Part shown: positions 1-5,630 of the stretch, one piece after another
Layout: each line of letters begins with the position of its first letter
Numbering within the stretch: position 1 is the stretch's first letter
NCBI GenBank assembly: GCA_003646935.1
Contig: QMLW01000154.1
Coordinates: 1 to 5,707 of the forward strand
Reading direction: 5' to 3'
DNA: 5,707 nt
DNA from: Deltaproteobacteria bacterium
GTDB lineage: Bacteria > Desulfobacterota > DSM-4660 > Desulfatiglandales > B25-G16
The notes under the pieces: generated by a model
The model's input: the letters and a program-made list of their open reading frames with translations, nothing else
Databases searched by the model: none
What the model was told of the DNA's origin: nothing
Position numbers and translations under genes: made by a program

Positions 1-128
1 ACCCTGGCATCTACTGCTCCGAAGTGCCTTGTATAGGGGTACTCTGTGATCAGTTCTCCCTTTTCGCTCAACACCATCGCGTTCACACTCACCGACCCGG
101 CGTCAAGGCCAATATAGTACCCTTCCAT
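1..128 (-). CDS. Acyl-CoA dehydratase activase, BadF/BadG/BcrA/BcrD family (5' end only)
   Basis: Only the first 42 codons are present; the gene starts at the ATG at 128-126 and leaves the window at its left edge. The peptide begins MEGYYIGLDAGSVSVNAMVL. The GLDAGS segment is the phosphate-1 loop of the ASKHA (actin/Hsp70/sugar kinase) fold, and the following PYTRHFG stretch resembles what I recall of large activases in anaerobic deltaproteobacteria. In this family a [4Fe-4S] homodimer uses ATP hydrolysis to drive low-potential electron transfer into 2-hydroxyacyl-CoA dehydratases or class I benzoyl-CoA reductases. The cluster-binding cysteines lie outside the window, so the partner enzyme cannot be named. 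No strong Shine-Dalgarno precedes the ATG, and the upstream sequence is repeat-rich. It is co-directional with polA, 113 bp downstream of it. The alternative is another ASKHA ATPase of the same superfamily; fold is fairly sure, substrate unknown. Confidence 0.72.
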   Translation of the reverse strand, partial: MEGYYIGLDAGSVSVNAMVLSEKGELITEYPYTRHFGAVDAR

Positions 129-131
129 TTT

Positions 132-171
132 AAGTGCCTAAAGTTAAAAGTGAGCTAAAGTGCCTAAACTT
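132..171. repeat. Short direct repeat cluster, AAGTGCCTAAA type
   Basis: The 11-mer AAGTGCCTAAA occurs at 132-142 and again at 158-168. Between them lies a related degenerate copy, AAAGTGAGCTAAA, starting near 147. The cluster is A+T-rich, about 40 bp long, noncoding, and sits just before the activase start codon. It looks like a small intergenic repeat family rather than a palindrome or terminator. Function is unknown. Confidence 0.55.
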
Positions 172-203
172 CGTAGATTTCAACATATCGTAAGTAAGAT
201 TCA

Positions 204-238
204 TATATCCAGTATCAAGCAACCAGTATCCAGTCTCA
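204..238. repeat. Degenerate heptanucleotide tandem repeat (AGTATCC type)
   Basis: Five contiguous seven-base units are in register: TATATCC, AGTATCA, AGCAACC, AGTATCC, AGTCTCA. The consensus is about AGTATCC, or GGATACT on the other strand. The array stops 4 bp before the polA stop codon at 242-244, so it lies wholly between genes. It resembles the short tandemly repeated heptamers seen between genes in several bacterial groups. No coding or terminator role is visible. Confidence 0.55.
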
Positions 239-241
239 AAC

Positions 242-2920
242 TCAGCGTGCTTCATCCCAGTTGTTGCCCCAGTTTATATCCACTCGGAGGGGGATTTTCA
301 AGGGATAAACGTGCTCCATTTCATCTTTTACGATGTTCGTGGCCCTCTCGAGCTCCCCTTGGGGTACCTCGAACACCAGCTCATCATGGACCTGCAGGAG
401 CATCTTCGTGCTCAAGTGCTCTGCACGGAGCCGTTCGGCAATCCGTATCATGGCCATCTTTATGAGGTCTGCGGCAGTCCCTTGAATCGGGGTGTTAACC
501 GCTGTCCTCTCCGCCTCGCTCTTGAGATGCCCATTATCGCTGTTTATGTGCTGAAGGTACCGCCGTCTCTTGAACAGGGTGTTCACATAGCCGTTGTGCC
601 GTGCCTGGGCTATTGCCTTGTCCTTGAAATCCTTCACCCCCTTGTATCGTTCGTAGTAGCTATCGAGGTATGCCTGGGCCACCTTTCTGCTAATTCCGAG
701 CTCCTTAGCCAATCGAACCGGACCCATGCCGTAGATGATGCCGAAGTTGATGGTCTTGGCCATACGGCGCATATCAGAAGTGACCATCTTCGGGTCTATA
801 TTGAATACCTCTGCGGCGGTCCTCGTGTGGATATCCTCCCCCCTCTCGAATGCCTCCAGGAGAACGGGATCGTCAGAGTAATGGGCGAACACCCGGAGCT
901 CTATCTGTGAATAATCCGCGGAGAGCAGCAGGTGTCCGCTTTCGGCGATGAATCCCCTCCGTATCTGCCTGCCTTCCTCGGTTCTGATGGGTATGTTCTG
1001 GAGATTGGGATTGCTACTGCTCAGCCTTCCCGTTGCAGTCACCGTCTGGTTGTATGAGGTGTGTACCCTTCCGGTAGCCGGATGTACCATGTTAATCAGG
1101 GCATCCAGGTAGGTGGATTTTAGCTTGCTGATGGTCCTGAAGCGCAGGAGCAGCGAGGGCACCTCATGGAGGGCAGCCAGCTCGGTGAGGACCTCGAAAT
1201 CCGTAGAGTATCCCGTTTTCTTCCTCGTCTTTTTCTTGCTCGGCAGGTTTAATTTGTCAAAGAGGATGTATCCCAGCTGTTGAGGCGAGTTGATGTTGAA
1301 CTGCTCCCCGGTATGCTCATAGACCGTCCGCTCAATGGCGGAAAGTTCGCCGGCAAACCGCTTTGACATAGCCTTGAAGAATTCCACATCTATCTTGACC
1401 CCCGTCGTCTCCATTGAGATCAGAACCGGAATCAGTTTCATCTCCAGATCCTGAAACAGGGCATAGTTATCGGTCTCCTTTAGGCTCTGCTCCAGAATGG
1501 ATTGTAGTCGCAGGGTGATCTCGGCATCCTCGCAGGAATATTCCTTGGCCTTATGGATATCCACTGCGGCGAAGCTCTTCGACTTATCGTGATCGGTTAC
1601 CTCATCGTAGGTCACCATCTTGTAGCTCAAGTAGTGCTGGGCCAGGTAATCCAGGTTGTGTTGACGCATGGTCGGATTAATCACATAGGAGGCCACCATG
1701 GTATCGAAGAACAATCCCTCGACATGGATGCCGTACCTGGCGAGGACTTCGGTATCGTACTTGATGTTTTGACCGATTTTTTTTATCCCTCCATCACTGA
1801 AGACCTCATCGAGAAGGCCGAGCGCCTCGTTCACCTCCATCTGCTCGCCGGCGCCTATGTAGGTATGGCCCAGGGGCAGGTAAAAGGCAATACCCTGCTC
1901 GAGGCAGAATGAGATCCCTACCAGTTCCGCATCGAGAGGGCTCGTGCTGGTGGTCTCCGTATCGAAACACACTATCCCCTTCGTTTTTATGCGCTCGATA
2001 AGGGAGTTCAACTCTTTTCTGGTAGAAATCAACCTATAGTCCTTTTGGCTGAGTTCGTCATGCTCCGAGAATCGATCGACAAGGCTTTTGAAATCGAGCT
2101 CCCGAAATATCTCTGCAAGCTGCCTTTTTTTGGGGGGCCGCATCCTCAGATCATCCAGGGTTACATCGATTGGTACGTGATTATCGAAGGTGACCAGCTG
2201 CTTGCTGAGATGGGCCTGATCCTTGAATTCCTCGAGCTTGTTCTTGAGAGAGGCCTTGGTGATCTTATCGGTGTTTTGAAAGAGGTTTTCTATAGAGTGA
2301 AACTGCTGTATGAGCGTGAGGGCGGTTTTCTCCCCTACACCGGGGATCCCGGGTATATTGTCCACTGAGTCCCCTGAGAGTGCCATTACCTCAATGATCT
2401 GCGCTGGTTCAAGCCCATAGTCCCTCTTCAAGCCTTCATAGTCAACGGACTTCTCGTTCATAGGGTCCCACATCTCGGTACGCTCGGACAGCGCTTGCCT
2501 GAAGTCCTTATCGCCGCTCACAATGACCACATTCAGACCCTGATTGCTCCCCAACAGGGCAATGGTCGCGATGATATCGTCCGCCTCATAGCCCTCCTTT
2601 TCAAGCATCGTAATATCTAATCCGGCAACCACCTCCTTGATATAGGGAATCTGTGCCGCCATGTCATCGGGCATGGGTGGTCTGGTGGCCTTGTAGTCCT
2701 TAAATATCTCGTGTCTGAAGGTTGGTCCCTTTACATCGAGGACCACGGCTAGGTAGTTCGGCGATTTATCGTCGATTAGTTTCAGGAGCATCCTGGTGAA
2801 GCCGAATATGGCATTGGTAGGGAGGCCTTTGGAGTTTGCCAGGCCCTTTATAGCGTGGTAGGCCCTATGGATGTATGAGCTGCCGTCAACGAGGTAGAGC
2901 GTCTGGGTATCACGTTTCAT
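242..2920 (-). CDS. polA: DNA polymerase I (5' nuclease, 3'-5' exonuclease, polymerase)
   Basis: A full-length family A polymerase of 892 aa (E. coli PolA is 928) that fills gaps and removes RNA primers during replication and repair. Residues 1-290 are the 5' nuclease, with VDGSS (D12), EADD (112-115), GDKDF (D137, D139) and GDSVDNIPG leading into the helix-3-turn-helix. The proofreading domain spans about 310-475 with intact motifs FDTE (D320, E322), GQNIKYD (N385, D389) and YSCED (Y461, D465). The polymerase domain spans about 480-892: TGRLSSSNPNLQNIP (630-644), motif A SADYSQIE (D669, E674), motif B RRMAKTINFGIIYG (K722, F726) and motif C VHDE (D846). An in-frame TTG at 2965 would add 15 residues, but it coincides with the predicted transcription start. 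The ATG at 2920 begins exactly at the conserved domain and is preferred, although its Shine-Dalgarno is weak. Nothing suggests decay. Confidence 0.97.
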   Translation of the reverse strand: MKRDTQTLYLVDGSSYIHRAYHAIKGLANSKGLPTNAIFGFTRMLLKLIDDKSPNYLAVVLDVKGPTFRHEIFKDYKATRPPMPDDMAAQIPYIKEVVAGLDITMLEKEGYEADDIIATIALLGSNQGLNVVIVSGDKDFRQALSERTEMWDPMNEKSVDYEGLKRDYGLEPAQIIEVMALSGDSVDNIPGIPGVGEKTALTLIQQFHSIENLFQNTDKITKASLKNKLEEFKDQAHLSKQLVTFDNHVPIDVTLDDLRMRPPKKRQLAEIFRELDFKSLVDRFSEHDELSQKDYRLISTRKELNSLIERIKTKGIVCFDTETTSTSPLDAELVGISFCLEQGIAFYLPLGHTYIGAGEQMEVNEALGLLDEVFSDGGIKKIGQNIKYDTEVLARYGIHVEGLFFDTMVASYVINPTMRQHNLDYLAQHYLSYKMVTYDEVTDHDKSKSFAAVDIHKAKEYSCEDAEITLRLQSILEQSLKETDNYALFQDLEMKLIPVLISMETTGVKIDVEFFKAMSKRFAGELSAIERTVYEHTGEQFNINSPQQLGYILFDKLNLPSKKKTRKKTGYSTDFEVLTELAALHEVPSLLLRFRTISKLKSTYLDALINMVHPATGRVHTSYNQTVTATGRLSSSNPNLQNIPIRTEEGRQIRRGFIAESGHLLLSADYSQIELRVFAHYSDDPVLLEAFERGEDIHTRTAAEVFNIDPKMVTSDMRRMAKTINFGIIYGMGPVRLAKELGISRKVAQAYLDSYYERYKGVKDFKDKAIAQARHNGYVNTLFKRRRYLQHINSDNGHLKSEAERTAVNTPIQGTAADLIKMAMIRIAERLRAEHLSTKMLLQVHDELVFEVPQGELERATNIVKDEMEHVYPLKIPLRVDINWGNNWDEAR

Positions 2921-2971
2921 TTCATTTCTGCGCGGGGCGTTACTGCCCAAAAGAGCAGGGTACAATAAAGT

Positions 2972-3000
2972 ATTCTAGTCAAGCCGCCTTGAGAAATCAA
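2972..3000 (-). promoter_or_regulatory. Predicted sigma70 promoter of polA
   Basis: Read on the minus strand, the -35 box TTGATT lies at 3000-2995 and the -10 box TAGAAT at 2977-2972. The spacer is exactly 17 bp, with 4 of 6 and 5 of 6 consensus matches. Transcription would start near 2965, leaving a leader of about 45 nt before the ATG at 2920. This argues against the TTG at 2965 as translation start. No other promoter this good points toward polA. Confidence 0.6.
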
Positions 3001-3160
3001 CATCCTTTTTCCCTAGGGCCACGCCATGGTGAATTATAACCTATTGATTTCTAAACCTATCGCCTTCATTTAAGGACGTTCGCCCTGCGCCCTAAGCCAA
3101 ATGGCGAAAACGATTTGAGTTATGTACCAATCTATTCATTACATGCTTGCGCCCACCTTT

Positions 3161-3199
3161 CAGAGGCGGGATACTGGCCGGGAAGGCCAAGCCTCGCTG
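3161..3199. other. Nested GC-rich stem-loop
   Basis: The inner stem is TGGCC (3175-3179) with GGCCA (3185-3189) around a 5-nt loop. The outer stem is GAGGC (3163-3167) with GCCTC (3191-3195), and CAG (3161-3163) can alternatively pair with CTG (3197-3199) by a small bulge. No T-run follows on either strand, so it is not a standard Rho-independent terminator. It lies upstream of the rightward promoter and outside both predicted transcripts. It may be an extragenic palindrome or part of an unrecognised small RNA. Confidence 0.35.
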
Positions 3200-3250
3200 C
3201 ACATAGGGCGATAACCAGACGGAAATAGCTATAGCTCCCACGCATGATTA

Positions 3251-3279
3251 TTGACACAAAACCGTTGACACGAAATAAT
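3251..3279 (+). promoter_or_regulatory. Predicted sigma70 promoter of the thiolase/DUF35 operon
   Basis: A perfect -35 box TTGACA (3251-3256) is separated by exactly 17 bp from the -10 box AATAAT (3274-3279, 5 of 6). Transcription would start near 3286, giving a leader of about 100 nt. A second perfect TTGACA lies inside the spacer at 3265-3270, but its best -10 (TATGCA, 3289-3294, 18 bp away) is weak. TTGACAC at 3251 and 3265 plus GTTACAC at 3280 form a direct repeat with 14-15 bp steps. A repressor or activator bound there would overlap the polymerase site. Confidence 0.65.
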
Positions 3280-3305
3280 GTTACACGGTATGCAGATGAT
3301 CGATC

Positions 3306-3357
3306 TATGAGAGCATTGATTGGGCACAGATAAAGGGATGGTGTTGGTCTTCTCATA
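3306..3357 (+). other. Inverted repeat in the thiolase mRNA leader
   Basis: TATGAGA (3306-3312) is an exact inverted copy of TCTCATA (3351-3357), with a possible extra G-U pair (3313 with 3350) and a 37-38 nt loop. It lies between the predicted transcription start and the ribosome binding site at 3371-3377. The stem is only 7-8 bp, so chance is possible. I do not recognise a riboswitch class. Confidence 0.25.
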
Positions 3358-3370
3358 CGCACGGTTTAGC

Positions 3371-3377
3371 AGGGAGG
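3371..3377 (+). promoter_or_regulatory. Ribosome binding site that sets the thiolase start
   Basis: AGGGAGG gives a strong GGAGG core at 3373-3377. Two adjacent ATG codons follow. The one at 3382 is only 4 nt from the core; the one at 3385 is 7 nt away, which is the better spacing. I therefore start the thiolase at 3385; the choice changes the protein by one residue. Confidence 0.7.
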
Positions 3378-3384
3378 AAGGATG

Positions 3385-4659
3385 ATGGCTCAGGGGAAAC
3401 GCAGACTTGGCAGGGGCGTGGCGATCGTTGGGGCTGGGATGTCGGCCTTTGGAACCCGACCGGACATAACCAACCGAGAGTTATTCGCAGAGGCCTTCAC
3501 CGACATGAAGGACTCGGTGGATAAAGGGTTTGAACACCAGGATATCGAGGCACTATACGTGGGCAATTGCGGCGCTGAGATGTGGGAGTCCCAATCGGTA
3601 ATGGGAAACCTCTGTGCCGATATCATCGGATTAACGCCCAGGCCCGCACGCAAGATCGAGGATGCCTGTGCGAGCAGTTCCGTTGCCGTTAGGGACGGTT
3701 TGATAGCCATAGCCTCAGGGCTCTATGATATGGTTCTGGTAGGCGGCACGGAGAAGATGACCAGCCTCCCGATCAACTGGACTACCATGGCCCTTGCCTG
3801 TGGTTCTGATACCACATTCGAGGGTTCCGTGGGGTTCACCTTTCCGGGGCTCTACGCCGCTATGGCAACCGCCCACATGGAGGCATACGGAACAACACAT
3901 GACGACCTGTTGCGGGTGGCGATCAAGAACCACTCCAACGGCGCACTCAACCCCAAGGCCCATTTTCCCATGACCATCAAACAAGTGATGGAAATGCGGG
4001 CCGCCAAGGCCGAGGAGAAGGGAGGGCCGGTACCCACCTGGTCCGATGAGATGGAGTTCCTCAATGATCCGCGGTTCAACCCGGTTATCGCGTGGCCCAA
4101 CACCCTCTTCGATTGTTGCCCCATCACCGATGGGGCGGCCTGCTTGCTCCTCGTTGCCGAGGAGATAGCCAGAGAGTTCACCGATGTCCCGATCTATATC
4201 ATCGGCACGGGACAGGCCAGCGGACATAATCTTCACGATAGGGATACCCTTACCTCCATTCCCGCGGCCAAGCTCGCGGCCGAGCAGGCGTATGAGATGG
4301 CAGGTGTGGACCCTGGGGATATCAAGATGGCCGAGGTGCATGACTGCTTCACTATTGCCGAGGTCATGGCCATTGCTGACCTGGGATTCTTCAAGGAGGG
4401 CAAGGAGGCGGCGGTTGCCGCAGGAGAGGGTAAGACAGCTAGGGACGGGCAAAAGCCGATCAACGTGTCGGGGGGGCTGAAGTGCAAAGGACATCCCGTG
4501 GGAGCGACCGGTGCCGCACAGATGGTGGAGATATTCCAACAGATGAGAGGTGAAGCTGGCGAGCGGCAGGTCACCGCAACCGACATCGATATCGCCCTCA
4601 ATCACAACATCGGGGCTCATGGAACCACAGCCGTGGTGCAAATCTATGAAAGGAGATAG
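3385..4659 (+). CDS. SCP2/SCP-x-type thiolase (acetyl-CoA acyltransferase family)
   Basis: A 424-aa non-decarboxylating thiolase of the SCP-x group, expected to cleave or form a C-C bond in a 3-oxoacyl-CoA in the cytoplasm. The N-terminus GVAIVGAGMSAFG opens the thiolase fold. The acylated cysteine is C95 in DACASSS (the CxS motif), followed by VGGTEKM. HDCF (319-322) replaces the NEAF of classical thiolases, and GHPVGATG (369-376) carries the GHP histidine H370. The C-terminal HNIGAHG (407-413) lacks the CxG cysteine, as in SCP2 thiolases, where the HDCF cysteine (C321) is thought to take its part. C95 argues against Ltp2-like retro-aldolases, which as I recall lack it. A charged, proline-containing stretch at about 200-230 looks longer than in simple homologues. 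The partner DUF35 gene starts 2 nt downstream. Candidate substrates are acetoacetyl-CoA or an aromatic/succinyl 3-oxoacyl-CoA as for BbsAB; the sequence does not decide. Confidence 0.9.
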   Translation: MAQGKRRLGRGVAIVGAGMSAFGTRPDITNRELFAEAFTDMKDSVDKGFEHQDIEALYVGNCGAEMWESQSVMGNLCADIIGLTPRPARKIEDACASSSVAVRDGLIAIASGLYDMVLVGGTEKMTSLPINWTTMALACGSDTTFEGSVGFTFPGLYAAMATAHMEAYGTTHDDLLRVAIKNHSNGALNPKAHFPMTIKQVMEMRAAKAEEKGGPVPTWSDEMEFLNDPRFNPVIAWPNTLFDCCPITDGAACLLLVAEEIAREFTDVPIYIIGTGQASGHNLHDRDTLTSIPAAKLAAEQAYEMAGVDPGDIKMAEVHDCFTIAEVMAIADLGFFKEGKEAAVAAGEGKTARDGQKPINVSGGLKCKGHPVGATGAAQMVEIFQQMRGEAGERQVTATDIDIALNHNIGAHGTTAVVQIYERR

Positions 4660-4661
4660 GG

Positions 4662-5096
4662 ATGAAGGAGTTACCCTTTACCATTGCCTCATTCGATACG
4701 TACCTGACCGAAAGGAAGGTCATGGCCTCCAGGTGTACGAGCTGCGGTGCGCTATGGTTGCCGCCTCGTCCGATCTGCTTGACGTGCAAGGCCGATCAAA
4801 TGGAGTGGGAGGAGCTGACCGGAAAGGGCACGCTCGTTGCCTTTACCGTGATAGGCGTGGGGCCTATGCCCATGATAGATGCGGGCTACGGCAGGGACAA
4901 TCCCTATTGTGTGGGCATCGTCCAGGTTGAGGAGGGTCCGCGGATTGGCGCACAGATTCTGGGCGTTGATGTGGCTCACCCTGAGAACATCAAAATTGGC
5001 ACGAAAGTCACCGCTGACTTCGTTGAACGGGGCAGCTGGCACTTCGTGGAAGAGGTTGCCAAGGCGAAAAAGGCCTATCTGGCGTTTCGGGCCTGA
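4662..5096 (+). CDS. DUF35 Zn-ribbon/OB-fold acyl-CoA-binding protein, thiolase partner
   Basis: A 144-aa protein of the DUF35 family (about 130-150 aa is usual). Residues 1-20 form the short N-terminal helix region. A rubredoxin-like zinc ribbon follows, with C25-x2-C28 and C39-x2-C42 around the typical PPRPIC segment. The rest, from about 50, is the OB-fold, opening with the family pattern GKGTLVAFTVI and ending near 144. In characterised complexes this protein holds CoA between thiolase and partner (archaeal acetoacetyl-CoA thiolase/HMG-CoA synthase) or is an integral thiolase subunit (BbsA with BbsB). The start follows the thiolase stop by 2 nt, and the ribosome binding site AAAGGAG (4649-4655) lies inside the end of the thiolase gene. 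This implies translational coupling and fixed stoichiometry. No HMG-CoA synthase is in the window. All four zinc ligands are present, and nothing suggests decay. Confidence 0.93.
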   Translation: MKELPFTIASFDTYLTERKVMASRCTSCGALWLPPRPICLTCKADQMEWEELTGKGTLVAFTVIGVGPMPMIDAGYGRDNPYCVGIVQVEEGPRIGAQILGVDVAHPENIKIGTKVTADFVERGSWHFVEEVAKAKKAYLAFRA

Positions 5097-5630
5097 ACGG
5101 CCTTGTCGGACTGGCAATCTACTCCTATGATGAGCCGGGATTCCTCGATTTCTTGAAGTGGCGGTGGCAGCGGCTCTGGAAGAAGACGCCAAAACCCGAG
5201 GACCACCATTTTCCATTAGCCGAGAATGATCCCGCCTTTCTGAGATTCAATCGAGAGAAAACCACCCTTACATGGATCGGCTATGCCACGGTGTTTCTCC
5301 AGGTTGGCGGAAAAAATATCCTCACCGACCCCCACTTCTCCGAGCGCGCATCGCCCCTCCAGTGGAAAGGACCGCGGAGAATAGTGCCTTCGGGAGTGGC
5401 CCTTGCGGAACTGCCGGCGATTGACCTCGTGGTGATATCCCACGATCACTACGACTCCCTCGATAAGGGGAGCATCGTGCGGCGATACCGGGTATACGCC
5501 CATCTTTAAGGAGATCGGCTTGAGATTAGGCCCCTTTGATCTCTCTGCCATTCCGATTGGCGCCTATGAGCCCCGGTGGTTCATGCGGTATCGTACTGGC
5601 AGGTCACGCTCAAGATCGGTTCAACGATAG
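5097..5630 (+). pseudogene. Broken MBL-fold metal-dependent hydrolase (NAPE-PLD/UlaG-like)
   Basis: Two homologous segments lie in different frames. Segment one (about 5120-5482) reads DEPGFLDFLKWRWQRLWKK, later ENDPAFLRFNRE, TWIGYATVFLQ, ILTDPHFSERASP, GPRRIVPSG, and the metal motif [15 protein letters not shown]. It runs to a stop at 5507-5509. Segment two (5481-5588) resumes in another frame with [13 protein letters not shown] and then [20 protein letters not shown], after which homology ends and a stop follows at 5628. Intact relatives have roughly 80-90 residues between these segments, with a metal-binding histidine, and a C-terminal HWGTF histidine region; both are absent. The motif also has Ser where the last His of HxHxDH is expected. 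No ATG begins segment one in frame (first option TTG at 5153, inside the homology), and it abuts the DUF35 stop. I read it as decayed by deletions. A misassembly near the contig end is the alternative. Confidence 0.75.

Larger units (their letters stand above)
2921..3384. other. Divergent intergenic region between polA and the thiolase operon
   Basis: About 460 bp without a credible gene. It carries the leftward polA promoter (2972-3000), a rightward promoter (3251-3279), a nested stem-loop (3161-3199), a smaller inverted repeat TTCGCC/GGCGAA (3079-3084 with 3103-3108) and the thiolase leader with its ribosome binding site. I looked for tRNA signatures such as a T-loop GTTCGANTC and an acceptor stem and saw none. 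The only open frame of note, 76 codons on the minus strand (3362-3132), has no recognisable protein and spans the stem-loop and promoter, so I do not call it. Confidence 0.6.

Noticed and set aside
311..910. 199-codon open frame antisense to polA
   Set aside because: It overlaps the conserved polymerase motifs B and C on the other strand and its product resembles no protein I know.
2921..2965. N-terminal extension of PolA by 15 residues from a TTG at 2965
   Set aside because: The TTG coincides with the predicted transcription start, the extension has no conserved character, and the domain begins at the ATG at 2920.
3033..3038. Perfect TATAAT on the minus strand upstream of polA
   Set aside because: No acceptable -35 box lies 15-19 bp upstream (best are ATAGGT/GATAGG) and there is no extended -10 TG. 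The promoter at 2972-3000 is better.
3060..3120. Possible tRNA or small RNA around TTCGCC...GGCGAA
   Set aside because: There is no cloverleaf, no T-loop motif and no CCA-type acceptor arrangement; the 6-bp stem with an 18-nt loop is weak.
3132..3362. 76-codon open frame on the minus strand in the divergent region
   Set aside because: It overlaps the stem-loop and the rightward promoter, has no recognisable motif, and is of a length expected by chance.
3715..4641. 308-codon open frame antisense to the thiolase
   Set aside because: It is an artefact of the GC-biased codon positions of a clear thiolase gene; its translation is His/Gly/Leu-rich with no family features.
5086..5104. GGCC-TGAAC-GGCC at the DUF35 stop as a terminator
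   Set aside because: The stem is only about 4 bp and there is no T-tract, so it does not qualify as a Rho-independent terminator.
5477..5491. GTGCG at the hydrolase junction as a possible group II intron 5' end
   Set aside because: The sequence right after it encodes the conserved GDTGY segment of the same hydrolase, so no intron starts there.
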